In this document: piece by piece, positions 1-8,848 of the stretch
How positions within the stretch are numbered: the stretch's first letter is position 1
How the letters are laid out: each line of letters starts with the position of its first letter
DNA from: Hahnella lacustris
GTDB taxonomy: Bacteria > Pseudomonadota > Gammaproteobacteria > Burkholderiales > Burkholderiaceae_A
Direction of reading: 5' to 3'
DNA length: 64,000 nt
Assembly (NCBI GenBank): GCA_965194655.1
Contig: OZ239148.1
Coordinates: forward strand, 806,001 to 870,000
The notes under the pieces: model-generated
What the model saw: the letters and a program-made list of their open reading frames with translations, nothing else
What the model was told of the DNA's origin: nothing
Database searches by the model: none
Program-made: the position numbers and the translations under genes

Positions 1-495
1 GCCATCTTTCCCAATGCCCATATCGCCGGTGATGACGCCCAAAACCTCGCCCTCTGCACCGTAAATCAGCTCGGCGGCGGGAAAGCCTGGGTAAATATCG
101 ACGCCCAGTGCCTCGGCCTGTTCTCCCAGCCATTTGGTGACATCTGAAAGGCTAATGACATAGTTGCCATGGTTCTGGAAGCAGCCCGGCAGCATCCAGT
201 TGGGCGTCTTCCATTGGCTGGTCGCGGAGAGAAAGAGAAACCGGTCTTCGGTGACGGGGGTATGAAGTGGCGCACCTTGGGCCTTCCAATCGGGGAACAG
301 CTCGCTCAAGGCAATGGGATCCATGACCGCGCCAGAGAGAATATGGGCCCCGACCTCGCCAGCCTTTTCTAGAACGCAGACATTCACGTCTCGCCCTTGT
401 TCAGCCGCGAGCTGCTTGAGTCGGATGGCGGCGGAAAGCCCTGCGGGACCTGCGCCGACGATGACTACATCAAACTCCATGGTTTCATGTTCCAT
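1..495 (-). CDS. Electron transfer flavoprotein-ubiquinone oxidoreductase, N-terminal part (runs off the window)
   Basis: Only the first 165 residues are present; the gene continues beyond base 1. The N-terminus carries an FAD-binding Rossmann motif (VVIVGAGPAGLSAAIRL), then ILSGAVMDP and FPDWK, typical of ETF-QO, which passes electrons from electron transfer flavoprotein to ubiquinone at the inner membrane during fatty acid and amino acid oxidation. The start at 495 (MEHETMEFD) is chosen because GGAGGGG lies about 6 bases upstream; a second in-frame ATG sits at 480 where most relatives begin. It is divergent from scoAB, with which it shares a catabolic theme. Family assignment is firm, the exact start slightly less so. 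Confidence 0.9.
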   Translation of the reverse strand, partial: MEHETMEFDVVIVGAGPAGLSAAIRLKQLAAEQGRDVNVCVLEKAGEVGAHILSGAVMDPIALSELFPDWKAQGAPLHTPVTEDRFLFLSATSQWKTPNWMLPGCFQNHGNYVISLSDVTKWLGEQAEALGVDIYPGFPAAELIYGAEGEVLGVITGDMGIGKDG

Positions 496-577
496 GAGAG
501 ACCCCTCCGAGCCAGTAAACTATGAGAATCCGCCATTTTACGGGCTTGACCTTTTTAATGACCCCCCTGGAGTTGGT

Positions 578-1276
578 ATGAATAAGATCTACCCCAGCGC
601 CCGCGCTGCGCTTGAGGATGTGCTCAAAGACAACATGACACTTGCGGTCGGGGGCTTTGGCCTCTGCGGCATCCCGGAGGCGCTGATTGATGCGGTTCGG
701 GATCTGGGCGCCCAGAACCTCACGGCCATCAGCAACAACGCGGGAGTGGATGGAAAAGGGTTGGGTCAACTGCTCGCGACGCGTCAGGTCAAGAAAATGA
801 TCTCGTCTTACGTGGGCGAGAACAAAGAGTTTGAGCGTCAGTTTCTCGCGGGCGAGCTTCAGTTGGAATTCACGCCCCAGGGCACGCTGGCCGAGAAGCT
901 TCGTGCTGGCGGTGCTGGAATTCCCGCTTTTTTCACCAAAACTGGGGTTGGAACGGTCGTGGCCGAAGGCAAGGAGGTGCGTGAGTTTGATGGCGAGCAG
1001 TACGTCATGGAGCGCAGTCTGTTCGCAGACATCTCACTGGTGAAGGCCTGGAAAGCAGATAAGGCTGGCAATCTCGTGTACCGCCTCACCTCCCGTAACT
1101 TCAACCCGAATGTGGCCACAGCGAGCTACATGACCATTGCTGAAGTCGAAGAGATTGTTGAGAACGGCGAGCTCGATCCTGCAGAGATTCACACACCCAG
1201 CATTTACGTCAAACGCATCGTGCTCAACGCAAACCCCGAAAAGGCGATCGAGCAGCGAACCACGCGTGCCGCCTAA
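578..1276 (+). CDS. scoA: 3-oxoacid CoA-transferase subunit A
   Basis: Alpha subunit (232 aa) of succinyl-CoA:3-ketoacid CoA-transferase, which moves CoA from succinyl-CoA to acetoacetate so that ketone bodies can enter the TCA cycle. The N-terminus contains the glycine-rich CoA-binding motif GGFGLCGIPEALI, followed by SNNAGVDGKGLG and GTLAEKLRAGGAGIPAF, all diagnostic of this family. The start at 578 follows GGAG at 8 bases and gives the family's usual length; an upstream ATG at 314 would add a non-homologous tail overlapping the divergent ETF-QO gene. The beta subunit follows 20 bases downstream, so the two are almost certainly co-transcribed. Confidence 0.95.
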   Translation: MNKIYPSARAALEDVLKDNMTLAVGGFGLCGIPEALIDAVRDLGAQNLTAISNNAGVDGKGLGQLLATRQVKKMISSYVGENKEFERQFLAGELQLEFTPQGTLAEKLRAGGAGIPAFFTKTGVGTVVAEGKEVREFDGEQYVMERSLFADISLVKAWKADKAGNLVYRLTSRNFNPNVATASYMTIAEVEEIVENGELDPAEIHTPSIYVKRIVLNANPEKAIEQRTTRAA

Positions 1277-1296
1277 CCCCCATTCTGGAGAGAGAC

Positions 1297-1941
1297 ATGC
1301 CCTGGACTCGAGATGAAATGGCCAAACGTGCAGCGCAAGAGCTGCGCGATGGCTTCTATGTAAACCTTGGAATTGGCATTCCTGCGCTGGTCGCCAACAA
1401 CGTGCCAGAGGGCATCGAGGTGTGGCTCCAGTCAGAGAATGGTCTGTTGGGGATTGGTCCTTATCCTCTCGACGAAGAGGTCGATGCCGACCTCATCAAT
1501 GCCTCCAAGCAGACGGTCACGACGCTGCCCGGATCCGCTATTTTTTCAAGTGCCGATAGCTTCGCCATGATTCGCGGAGGCCACATCAATCTCGCGATTC
1601 TCGGAGCCATGCAGGTCTCAGAACACGGAGATCTTGCCAACTGGATGATTCCAGGAAAGATGGTGAAGGGCATGGGCGGTGCCATGGATTTGGTTGCAGG
1701 GGTCGACAAAGTGATTGTGCTCATGGAGCACACGGCCAAGAAGAAAGACGGCACCGAAGACATCAAAATCCTCACGTCCTGCAATCTCCCTCTCACCGGT
1801 GTGGGAGTGGTCAACATGATCATCACGGACCTGGCGGTTATGGAGGTGACGCGTCATGGGCTCGAGCTCAAAGAGCTCGCTCCCGGGGTCGATGCCCACG
1901 AGGTCCAGGCCAAGACAGGCTGCCGTCTGATTGGGGTCTGA
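1297..1941 (+). CDS. scoB: 3-oxoacid CoA-transferase subunit B
   Basis: Beta subunit (214 aa) carrying the catalytic glutamate of the CoA-transferase: the SENG motif places it at Glu47, where a glutamyl-CoA thioester is formed. Other family signatures are NLGIGIPALVANNVP near the N-terminus, GGHINLAILGAMQV and MGGAMDLVAG. A purine-rich ribosome binding site (GAGAGAG) precedes the ATG. pyrG starts only 3 bases after the stop, so CTP synthase may be partly expressed from the scoAB transcript, an association I would not expect functionally. Confidence 0.95.
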   Translation: MPWTRDEMAKRAAQELRDGFYVNLGIGIPALVANNVPEGIEVWLQSENGLLGIGPYPLDEEVDADLINASKQTVTTLPGSAIFSSADSFAMIRGGHINLAILGAMQVSEHGDLANWMIPGKMVKGMGGAMDLVAGVDKVIVLMEHTAKKKDGTEDIKILTSCNLPLTGVGVVNMIITDLAVMEVTRHGLELKELAPGVDAHEVQAKTGCRLIGV

Positions 1942-1944
1942 GCG

Positions 1945-3594
1945 ATGCCCAAATTTGTCTTCGTGACGGGTGGTGTGGTGTCTTCTCTGGGCAAGGGCAT
2001 CGCCTCGGCTTCCATGGGTGCCTTGCTGGAGTCACGCGGTCTGAAGGTCACCATCATCAAGATGGACCCCTACCTCAATGTGGATCCCGGCACGATGAGC
2101 CCGTTCCAACATGGTGAGGTGTTCGTGACCGAGGACGGCGCAGAGACAGATCTCGACCTCGGGCATTACGAGCGCTTCATCAATTCCCGCATGCGCAAGG
2201 TGAATAACTTCACCACCGGTCAAATCTACGATTCCGTTCTTCGAAAAGAACGCCGTGGTGAGTACCTTGGGAAGACGGTGCAGGTCATCCCTCACATCAC
2301 CAATGAGATTCAAGACTTCATCGCTCGCGGTGCGCGTGTCGGCACGCCCGATGAGGTGGACGTGGCCATTGTCGAGGTGGGGGGCACGGTGGGAGACATC
2401 GAGTCGCTGCCTTTTCTCGAGGCCATTCGCCAGCTCAGTATTCGTCAGGGCCGCAACAGCAGTTGCTTTGTGCATCTCACGCTGGTGCCCTTTATCCCCT
2501 CTGCGGGTGAGCTCAAGACCAAGCCCACCCAGCATTCCGTACAAAAGCTGCGCGAGATTGGTCTCATGCCCAATCTCTTGCTCTGTCGAGCCGATCGCCC
2601 CATTCCGGATGACGAACGCGAGAAAATCTCCCTCTTCTCAAATGTGCCGCCCGAGGGGGTGATCTCCGTTGCAGACGTAGACAGCATTTATCGCATCCCC
2701 CGCATGCTCTGGGAGCAAGGGGTTGATGAGCAGATCTGTCGAACGCTGAATCTCACTGCCAAGCCCGCCGATCTCACCGAGTGGGATCGCCTCATCCACA
2801 AGCTCGACCACCCCAGCCACACCGTGCGGGTCGCCATGGTGGGTAAGTACGTGGATCTCACCGAGTCTTACAAGTCGCTCACCGAGGCCCTCATTCACGC
2901 CGGCCTGCACACCGGTTCACGCGTCCAGATCGAGTACATCGACTCGGAGACGATAGAGGAGGATGCGGCCTCGATGCTCTCTTCCTTCGATGCCGTTCTC
3001 GTTCCGGGTGGGTTTGGCAAGAGAGGGGTCGAGGGAAAGATTCGCGCCATTCAGTTCGCCCGGCAGCACCGTGTGCCGTACCTCGGCATCTGCCTTGGCA
3101 TGCAGCTCGCCGTCATTGAGTACGCCAGGCATGTGGCGGGTATGGAGCAGGCCAATTCCACTGAATTCAACCCTTCGACCCCTGAGCCAGTGGTTGCCCT
3201 CATTACAGAGTGGACCGAGCGAGATGGCTCTGTTCAGAGCCGATCTGAAGAGTCCGATCTGGGTGGAACCATGCGTCTGGGCGCACAGCGCTGCGCCATT
3301 CGCCCGGGAACCAAGGCCCAAGAGATTTACGGCGAGTCGGTCTATGAGCGGCATCGCCATCGCTATGAGGTGAACAACCAGTTCAAGCAACGAATCGCAG
3401 ATGCTGGCCTCACCATTGCGTCCGAGACCCCCACTGAATCTCTGGTAGAGATGGTGGAGCTCCCCGGCGCCGTGCACCCATGGTTTGTTGCAGTTCAGTT
3501 CCACCCGGAGTTCACCTCAACCCCTCTCAGAGGGCATCCATTGTTTAAGTCTTACATTGAGGCGGCACTAGCCCGCCAGGGAGCATCTGTATGA
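1945..3594 (+). CDS. pyrG: CTP synthase
   Basis: 549 aa, full length. Converts UTP to CTP with ATP and glutamine. The N-terminal synthetase domain begins KFVFVTGGVVSSLGKGI (P-loop) with MDPYLNVDPGTMSP; the C-terminal class I glutamine amidotransferase domain has the nucleophile Cys383 in GICLGMQ and the His520/Glu522 pair in FHPEF. It overlaps eno by 4 bases (ATGA). In many Proteobacteria kdsA lies between pyrG and eno; here it is absent from that position. Confidence 0.98.
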   Translation: MPKFVFVTGGVVSSLGKGIASASMGALLESRGLKVTIIKMDPYLNVDPGTMSPFQHGEVFVTEDGAETDLDLGHYERFINSRMRKVNNFTTGQIYDSVLRKERRGEYLGKTVQVIPHITNEIQDFIARGARVGTPDEVDVAIVEVGGTVGDIESLPFLEAIRQLSIRQGRNSSCFVHLTLVPFIPSAGELKTKPTQHSVQKLREIGLMPNLLLCRADRPIPDDEREKISLFSNVPPEGVISVADVDSIYRIPRMLWEQGVDEQICRTLNLTAKPADLTEWDRLIHKLDHPSHTVRVAMVGKYVDLTESYKSLTEALIHAGLHTGSRVQIEYIDSETIEEDAASMLSSFDAVLVPGGFGKRGVEGKIRAIQFARQHRVPYLGICLGMQLAVIEYARHVAGMEQANSTEFNPSTPEPVVALITEWTERDGSVQSRSEESDLGGTMRLGAQRCAIRPGTKAQEIYGESVYERHRHRYEVNNQFKQRIADAGLTIASETPTESLVEMVELPGAVHPWFVAVQFHPEFTSTPLRGHPLFKSYIEAALARQGASV

Positions 3595-4883
3595 GCGCAA
3601 TTGTTGACATCATTGGCCGCGAAGTCCTCGACAGCCGCGGCAATCCCACCGTTGAATGTGACGTTCTGCTCGAGTCTGGCGTCATGGGACGAGCCATCGT
3701 GCCCAGTGGGGCCAGTACCGGATCACGTGAGGCCATTGAACTGCGTGACGGTGACAAGTCTCGCTACTTAGGCAAGGGCGTGCTGCGGGCGGTTGAAAAC
3801 GTCAACACAGAGATTGGCGAAGCCCTCATGGGCCTCGATGCATCTGAGCAGGCCTTCATCGATCGCACACTCATTGAGCTCGACGGCACCGAGAACAAGT
3901 CGCGTCTGGGTGCCAACGCCATGTTGGCTGTCTCCATGGCGGTTGCGCGGGCCGCTGCGGACGATGCAGGCTTGCCGCTCTATCGCTATTTCGGTGGTTC
4001 AGGCCCCATGTCTCTGCCAGTCCCCATGATGAACGTCATCAATGGTGGTGCGCACGCGAACAACAACCTAGACCTGCAAGAGCTCATGATCATCCCGGTT
4101 GGAGCGCCCAGCTTCCGTGAGGCGTTGCGCTATGGAGCTGAGGTCTTTCATGCACTCAAGTCGCTGATTCATGACCAGGGCATGTCGACGGCAGTCGGTG
4201 ATGAGGGCGGATTTGCTCCCAGCGTGGCGAACCACGAGGCTGCCATTCAGCTCATCCTGCGCGCCATCGAGAAAGCGGGATATGAGCCGGGGCGTCAGAT
4301 TGCGCTTGGACTCGACTGCGCCAGCTCCGAATTCTTTAAAAATGGGCGCTATGAACTCTCCGCTGAGGGGCTCTCCCTGCCAGCAGAGGGGCTGGTCGAC
4401 GTGCTTGCGACATGGTGTGATAAGTACCCCATCATCAGCATTGAGGATGGATGTGCCGAGGACGATTGGGATGGCTGGGCAAAACTCACTGCAGCCCTGG
4501 GCAAGAAGGTGCAGTTGGTGGGTGACGACCTCTTTGTCACCAACACCAAGATCTTGCGCGAGGGCATCTCCAAAGGGATTGCCAACTCCATCCTGATCAA
4601 GATCAATCAGATCGGAACCCTGACAGAGACCTTTGCGGCCATTGAAATGGCCAAGCGTGCCGGCTATACCGCCGTGGTTTCGCACCGTTCGGGTGAGTCT
4701 GAAGATTCCACCATCGCAGACATCGCGGTTGGAACCAATGCACTTCAGATCAAGACAGGATCACTCTCTCGATCCGATCGCATGGCCAAATACAACCAGC
4801 TGCTTCGCATTGAGGAAGACCTCGCCTCAACCGGACAATACCCCGGACTTGACGCGTTCTATCAGCTGCGCCAGCGCGGCTAA
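3591..4883 (+). CDS. eno: Enolase
   Basis: 430 aa, full length. Interconverts 2-phosphoglycerate and phosphoenolpyruvate in glycolysis. N-terminal cap domain with EVLDSRGNPTVE; barrel domain with the GDEGGFAP loop, the metal ligands in DCASSEF, SIEDG and GDDLFVTN, and the catalytic lysine region KINQIGTLTET plus SHRSGE. The ATG overlaps the pyrG stop. ftsB follows 31 bases later, the same eno-ftsB order as in E. coli. Confidence 0.98.
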   Translation: MSAIVDIIGREVLDSRGNPTVECDVLLESGVMGRAIVPSGASTGSREAIELRDGDKSRYLGKGVLRAVENVNTEIGEALMGLDASEQAFIDRTLIELDGTENKSRLGANAMLAVSMAVARAAADDAGLPLYRYFGGSGPMSLPVPMMNVINGGAHANNNLDLQELMIIPVGAPSFREALRYGAEVFHALKSLIHDQGMSTAVGDEGGFAPSVANHEAAIQLILRAIEKAGYEPGRQIALGLDCASSEFFKNGRYELSAEGLSLPAEGLVDVLATWCDKYPIISIEDGCAEDDWDGWAKLTAALGKKVQLVGDDLFVTNTKILREGISKGIANSILIKINQIGTLTETFAAIEMAKRAGYTAVVSHRSGESEDSTIADIAVGTNALQIKTGSLSRSDRMAKYNQLLRIEEDLASTGQYPGLDAFYQLRQRG

Positions 4884-4914
4884 GACCGGCGTGCACTAAG
4901 CCCTGAGGCGCACA

Positions 4915-5283
4915 GTGAAGTTCAAGCAATGGCTGTCGCGCCTTCGGATGCCTACTCTCAGCGAGACGTTGCTGGCAGCGGTGTTGCTCATGCAGTGGCC
5001 GCTCTGGCTGGGGCAGGGTGGCTGGCTCCATGTCTGGCGTTTGGAGCGAGAGCTCGAGGAGCGCCGGGCGAAGGTCCAGGCGCAGCGCGAGCAGATTGAG
5101 GCCCTGGAGGCAGAGGTCCGCGACCTCCAAACCGGCCTATCTGCGGTGGAAGAGCGTGCTCGTTATGAGCTCGGCCTCAAACGCCCCGGGGAAAAGTTTT
5201 TTCAGTTCTCAAGTCCGTCTAGTGGCGAGTCTGGCTCGGCCCCGGCCCCGTCGAAGCCTCCAGTCCAAGATCCGTCTCGGTAA
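4915..5283 (+). CDS. ftsB: Cell division protein FtsB (septum formation initiator family)
   Basis: 122 aa bitopic inner-membrane protein of the FtsQBL divisome complex. A GTG start is used, preceded by GAGG. Residues about 18-38 form the single membrane span (ETLLAAVLLMQWPLW), residues about 42-72 a strongly charged leucine-zipper-like coiled coil (ELEERRAKVQAQREQIEALE), followed by the conserved ERARYELGL segment. The last 20 or so residues are a Ser/Pro-rich tail. Its 3' end overlaps the 3' end of the convergent hslO by 65 bases. Confidence 0.9.
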   Translation: MKFKQWLSRLRMPTLSETLLAAVLLMQWPLWLGQGGWLHVWRLERELEERRAKVQAQREQIEALEAEVRDLQTGLSAVEERARYELGLKRPGEKFFQFSSPSSGESGSAPAPSKPPVQDPSR

Positions 5284-6196
5284 AAAGACGCGCACAGTCG
5301 ATGGGGTCGAATCGATACCCCGCATTGCAGAAGTGACAGTGAATCTCAACCTGTCCTTGCTCAGACAGAATGCTCTCGATCTCTGCTCTCCCGAGGCTCG
5401 TGAGCATGCGTCCTACTCTCATTCGATTGCAGGGGCATCCGAACTGAACGGGCTGTTGCTCGAGTAGCCGAGCATTCTCGTCCCAGAAGAGTTGGTGCAG
5501 GAGTTGTTCCGCGGGTGTGGTGAGGAGTTCCTCGGATTGCAGCGTATCTCCGAGGAGGCAGAGCCGATGAAAGCCTTCCTCCCGCTGTGCACGCTCCAGC
5601 GATGCGGGGAGGGCTGGCTGACTTGAGTGTCCCCCTTCAAGCGGCATCTGTTGGATCATCAGGCCAGCGGCACGTTGCCCATCACAGGCTAGCCAGAGCC
5701 GGGTCTTGACCTGCTCAGACTGAGACATGTAGTCCTCTACTGCTTGTGCGAGTCGCTCAGCTTCGAGGGCGACAATGCCCTGGTAGGGCTTTTGGCCAGG
5801 CTTTTGAGGGTCCAGAATGAGGCTCAGGCGCCCGAGCGCGTTGCGATTGGCCATGGCTCTCAGGTCTGCTGTGGGAAGGATGACCTGAGACTCGTCGCAA
5901 GTGGCAGTGCCTCTCAACTGAAGGTCTGCAGTGCACTCGGCGATGGCGAGGCGCACAGGTCCGTCCCCATGGAGCTGGAGCAGGACGGACCCCTCAAACT
6001 TAAGTGAGCCGCTGAGCAATGCAGCCGAGGCAGCCATTTCTCCCAGAAGCTGAATCACAGGGGCAGCCAGAGATGCGTGCCTGCTGACGATGCCCTGAAA
6101 GCTCTGATCCAGCCGAATGAGATGAGCCCGAGCGTGGGCGTCTTCAAAAAGAAGCCTCCAAAGGCCGTCTTCGCTGGAACCGATGCCAGACATCAT
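5219..6196 (-). CDS. hslO: Hsp33 redox-regulated holdase chaperone
   Basis: 325 aa cytoplasmic chaperone activated by oxidative unfolding. The C-terminal zinc switch is visible as CPC near residue 253 (FGCPCNRMRV) and HCHFC about 30 residues later, the CxC...CxxC arrangement of the family. The N-terminal domain has LIRLDQSF and the substrate-binding fold (GPVRLAIAECTADLQLRGTA). The start at 6196 is chosen because its ATG overlaps the stop of the gamma-carbonic anhydrase gene (ATGA). A roughly 25-residue tail after the zinc site is longer than usual. The pairing with gamma-carbonic anhydrase is common in Burkholderiales. Confidence 0.93.
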   Translation of the reverse strand: MMSGIGSSEDGLWRLLFEDAHARAHLIRLDQSFQGIVSRHASLAAPVIQLLGEMAASAALLSGSLKFEGSVLLQLHGDGPVRLAIAECTADLQLRGTATCDESQVILPTADLRAMANRNALGRLSLILDPQKPGQKPYQGIVALEAERLAQAVEDYMSQSEQVKTRLWLACDGQRAAGLMIQQMPLEGGHSSQPALPASLERAQREEGFHRLCLLGDTLQSEELLTTPAEQLLHQLFWDENARLLEQQPVQFGCPCNRMRVGRMLTSLGRAEIESILSEQGQVEIHCHFCNAGYRFDPIDCARLFTETDLGLEASTGPGPSQTRH

Positions 6197-6720
6197 GGTT
6201 CGCATGCCAGCAGGCCTGTGCGGTATTGCTTGGCACGGTTCCGATAGCTCTGCGCCGCGCGCAGGAGGTCCTCGATCTCCTCTGGCTTGAGTGCGCGCAC
6301 CACCTTCGCCGGACTGCCCAACACCAGGCTTCCGTCTGGGATGACGCACCCTGCCGTGACCAGTGCGCCAGCTCCAATGAGGCAGTGCGACCCAATGGAG
6401 GCATGGTTCAGGATGATGGCCTGTATGCCGATGAGGCTCTCAGGGCCGATCGTGCACCCATGAATCATGGCTTGGTGGCCAATCGTGACGCGCTCACCGA
6501 TGTGAATGGGGCAGCCCGGATCCACGTGCAGCACAGCGCCATCTTGTACGTTGGAGCCGGCTCCGACCTCGATGTCTGCATGGTCAGCCCTCAGGACTGC
6601 GTTGAACCAGACACTGGATTCTGCATGCAGTCGGACCGACCCAATGACCTGCGCGCCAGGGGCCACGTAGCTGGTGGGGTCGAGGAGAGGGATCCGGTCT
6701 TCGAGTTGGTAGATGGGCAT
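6193..6720 (-). CDS. Gamma-class carbonic anhydrase / YrdA-like hexapeptide-repeat protein
   Basis: 175 aa left-handed beta-helix protein. Hexapeptide repeats run through most of the chain, with the family's histidine ligand pattern in GAVLHVDPGCP, VTIGHQAMIHGCTIG. It probably binds a metal; whether it is a carbonic anhydrase in vivo cannot be told from sequence. The start at 6720 (MPIYQLEDRIP) matches the usual N-terminus; an alternative ATG at 6744 would add 8 residues and overlap the start codon of the divergent PHP gene. No good ribosome binding site precedes either. Confidence 0.88.
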   Translation of the reverse strand: MPIYQLEDRIPLLDPTSYVAPGAQVIGSVRLHAESSVWFNAVLRADHADIEVGAGSNVQDGAVLHVDPGCPIHIGERVTIGHQAMIHGCTIGPESLIGIQAIILNHASIGSHCLIGAGALVTAGCVIPDGSLVLGSPAKVVRALKPEEIEDLLRAAQSYRNRAKQYRTGLLACEP

Positions 6721-6742
6721 AAGAGGGTGAGAGAATGGTGTC

Positions 6743-7609
6743 ATGCTGCCACACGATCTTAATGTAGACCTCCATATGCATTCCACCGCCTCTGATGGGG
6801 TGTTGCGTCCGGCTGCGTTGGTTTCTCGCGGAAAGGACCACGGGGTTCAGTTGATGGCCATCACCGACCATGACACGATCGATGGCCTGGCCGAAGGCGA
6901 AGAGGCCGCTCTGGATCTCAATGTCCCCTTTCTCAACGGGGTTGAGATTTCAGTCACCTGGGGGGGCGAGACGCTGCACCTCGTGGGTCTTGGATTCGAT
7001 CGTGACCATCCAGCACTGGCTGGCGCCCTGCACGAGATGCAGACGAGCCGTTTTGAGCGTGCGCGCGACATGGATCGTGCCTTGGTTCAGTCTGGTCTGC
7101 CATCGGTCTTGGAGGCTGCACTGGGCTTTGCAGGGAATCCAAACCTGATTGGCCGAACGCACTTTGCTCGGGCGTTGGTGGACGCTGGCGTCTGTCGTGG
7201 GGTTCAAGAGGTCTTCGATCGATTTCTCACGCCTGGCAAGCCAGGCTATGTCTCTCACCAGTGGGCAAGCCTGAGAGAGGCCATGGGCTGGATCCTCTCG
7301 GCAGGCGGCGTGCCTGTGCTGGCCCATCCGGCACGATATCGCTTGAATGACACAGCCCACTGGGCCTTGATGCAGGAATACATGGCACTTGGCGGGACCG
7401 CCATCGAGGTTTCAACGGGAAGCCACACCCAGGATGACACGCGTCGATATCAGAGGCTCTCAGTCGAGCTCGGATTGAAGGCCTCACGTGGGTCAGACTT
7501 CCACTGCCCCAAGGAGAGCCGTTGTGATGTGGGTCGCGCGCCCCCGTTGCCGGACGGCACCCTACCGGTTTGGGCTGGCTGGACCGTTCAGTGCGCTCGG
7601 GCGCACTGA
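6743..7609 (+). CDS. PHP-domain metal-dependent phosphoesterase / 5'-3' exoribonuclease (YciV, RNase AM family)
   Basis: 288 aa. All PHP metal motifs are present: DLHMHSTASDG, TDHDTIDG, the HPARYRL region and SDFHCP near the C-terminus. The E. coli member trims the 5' ends of ribosomal RNAs and degrades nucleotides such as pAp. The gene starts 22 bases from the start of the divergent hexapeptide protein, so its promoter must lie within or near that gene's 5' end. trpS follows 15 bases after its stop. The sua5 gene often seen between these two in Burkholderiales is absent. Confidence 0.9.
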   Translation: MLPHDLNVDLHMHSTASDGVLRPAALVSRGKDHGVQLMAITDHDTIDGLAEGEEAALDLNVPFLNGVEISVTWGGETLHLVGLGFDRDHPALAGALHEMQTSRFERARDMDRALVQSGLPSVLEAALGFAGNPNLIGRTHFARALVDAGVCRGVQEVFDRFLTPGKPGYVSHQWASLREAMGWILSAGGVPVLAHPARYRLNDTAHWALMQEYMALGGTAIEVSTGSHTQDDTRRYQRLSVELGLKASRGSDFHCPKESRCDVGRAPPLPDGTLPVWAGWTVQCARAH

Positions 7610-7624
7610 TAGAATTCCGGTTCT

Positions 7625-8827
7625 ATGTATCCCCAACGCGTCCTGTCGGGCATGCGGCCCACTGGTGCCCTTCACCTAGGTCACTACCACGGTGTACTCA
7701 AAAACTGGGTTCAACTCCAGAATGAGTATGAGTGCCTATTCTTCGTGGCGGATTGGCACGCACTCACCACCCATTACGAAGAGCCCCACGTCATCCAGGC
7801 CAACGTCTGGAATATGGTGATTGACTGGCTGGCCGCGGGCATTGAACCGAATCAGGCCACGCTCTTTATTCAATCCCGGGTGCCCGAGCACGCAGAACTC
7901 CACCTGCTTCTGTCCATGTGCACCCCACTGGGCTGGCTCGAGCGGGTTCCAAGCTTCAAGGATCAGCAGGAGCGTCTCACCGATCGAGACCTCTCCACCT
8001 ATGGTTTTCTGGGCTATCCCTTGCTTCAGGCAGCCGACATCCTCATTTATCGTGCAGGGCAAGTTCCTGTGGGAGAGGACCAAGTCCCCCACGTCGAGCT
8101 CACGCGCGAGGTTGCTCGACGCTTTAATCACCTCTATGGCCGGGAGCCTCACTTTGAGGAGAAGGCGCAGGAGGCGGCGAAGAAATTGGGCTCCAAGCGC
8201 GCGCGCCTTTTGCTCGAGATGCGGGCCCGCTATCAGGAGCAGGGCGATGATGAGGCGCTTGAGTCTGCAAAGGCTCTGCTCCAGGACAGCCAGAATCTCA
8301 CCTTGGATGACCGTGAGCGACTCTTTGGCTATCTGGAGGGTGCGCGCCGACTGATTCTGGTTGAGCCTCAGGCCTTGCTTACTCAGGCCTCACGCATGCC
8401 TGGGCTCGACGGCCAGAAAATGTCCAAGAGCTACAACAACACCATTGCCATGCGGGAGGAGCCCGACTCGGTCTCCAAGAAGATACGCACCATGCCCACC
8501 GACCCAGCTCGCGTCCGCAGAACGGACCCAGGTGAGCCTGAGCGTTGCCCGGTTTGGGCCTTGCATGAGATTTACTCCCCAGATGACCGCCGGCAGTGGG
8601 TGCAAGAGGGCTGTCGAACGGCCGGAATTGGCTGCCTCGACTGCAAACAGCCGCTCATTGACGCCGTGATTGCGGAACAGGCTGAGTTTCGCGAGAGAGC
8701 TCGTCCCTACGAGGAAGATCTCGATCTCGTAAAGAACATCGTGGCGGACGGCTGTGAGCGCGCTCGCGAATTGGCGCGTCAAACCATGCGGGATGTTCGA
8801 GAGGCCATGGGCCTCGACTTTGGCTGA
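7625..8827 (+). CDS. trpS: Tryptophanyl-tRNA synthetase
   Basis: 400 aa class I aminoacyl-tRNA synthetase. The HIGH-like signature is TGALHLGHYHG (residues about 14-24) and the KMSKS signature is QKMSKSYNN (about 265). The length of 400 residues, longer than the 334 of E. coli, comes from an inserted helical segment (LEEKAQEAAKKLGSKRAR to LESAKALLQDSQNLTLDDRE), a form I associate with beta- and some gammaproteobacteria. A clear Shine-Dalgarno sequence is lacking. Confidence 0.96.
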   Translation: MYPQRVLSGMRPTGALHLGHYHGVLKNWVQLQNEYECLFFVADWHALTTHYEEPHVIQANVWNMVIDWLAAGIEPNQATLFIQSRVPEHAELHLLLSMCTPLGWLERVPSFKDQQERLTDRDLSTYGFLGYPLLQAADILIYRAGQVPVGEDQVPHVELTREVARRFNHLYGREPHFEEKAQEAAKKLGSKRARLLLEMRARYQEQGDDEALESAKALLQDSQNLTLDDRERLFGYLEGARRLILVEPQALLTQASRMPGLDGQKMSKSYNNTIAMREEPDSVSKKIRTMPTDPARVRRTDPGEPERCPVWALHEIYSPDDRRQWVQEGCRTAGIGCLDCKQPLIDAVIAEQAEFRERARPYEEDLDLVKNIVADGCERARELARQTMRDVREAMGLDFG

Positions 8828-8848
8828 TGCGAGAAAGGATCCCCCGAT

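Noticed and set aside
314..577. N-terminal extension of scoA
   Set aside because: The added 88 residues are antisense to the ETF-QO gene and unlike any CoA-transferase; the 578 start has a ribosome binding site.
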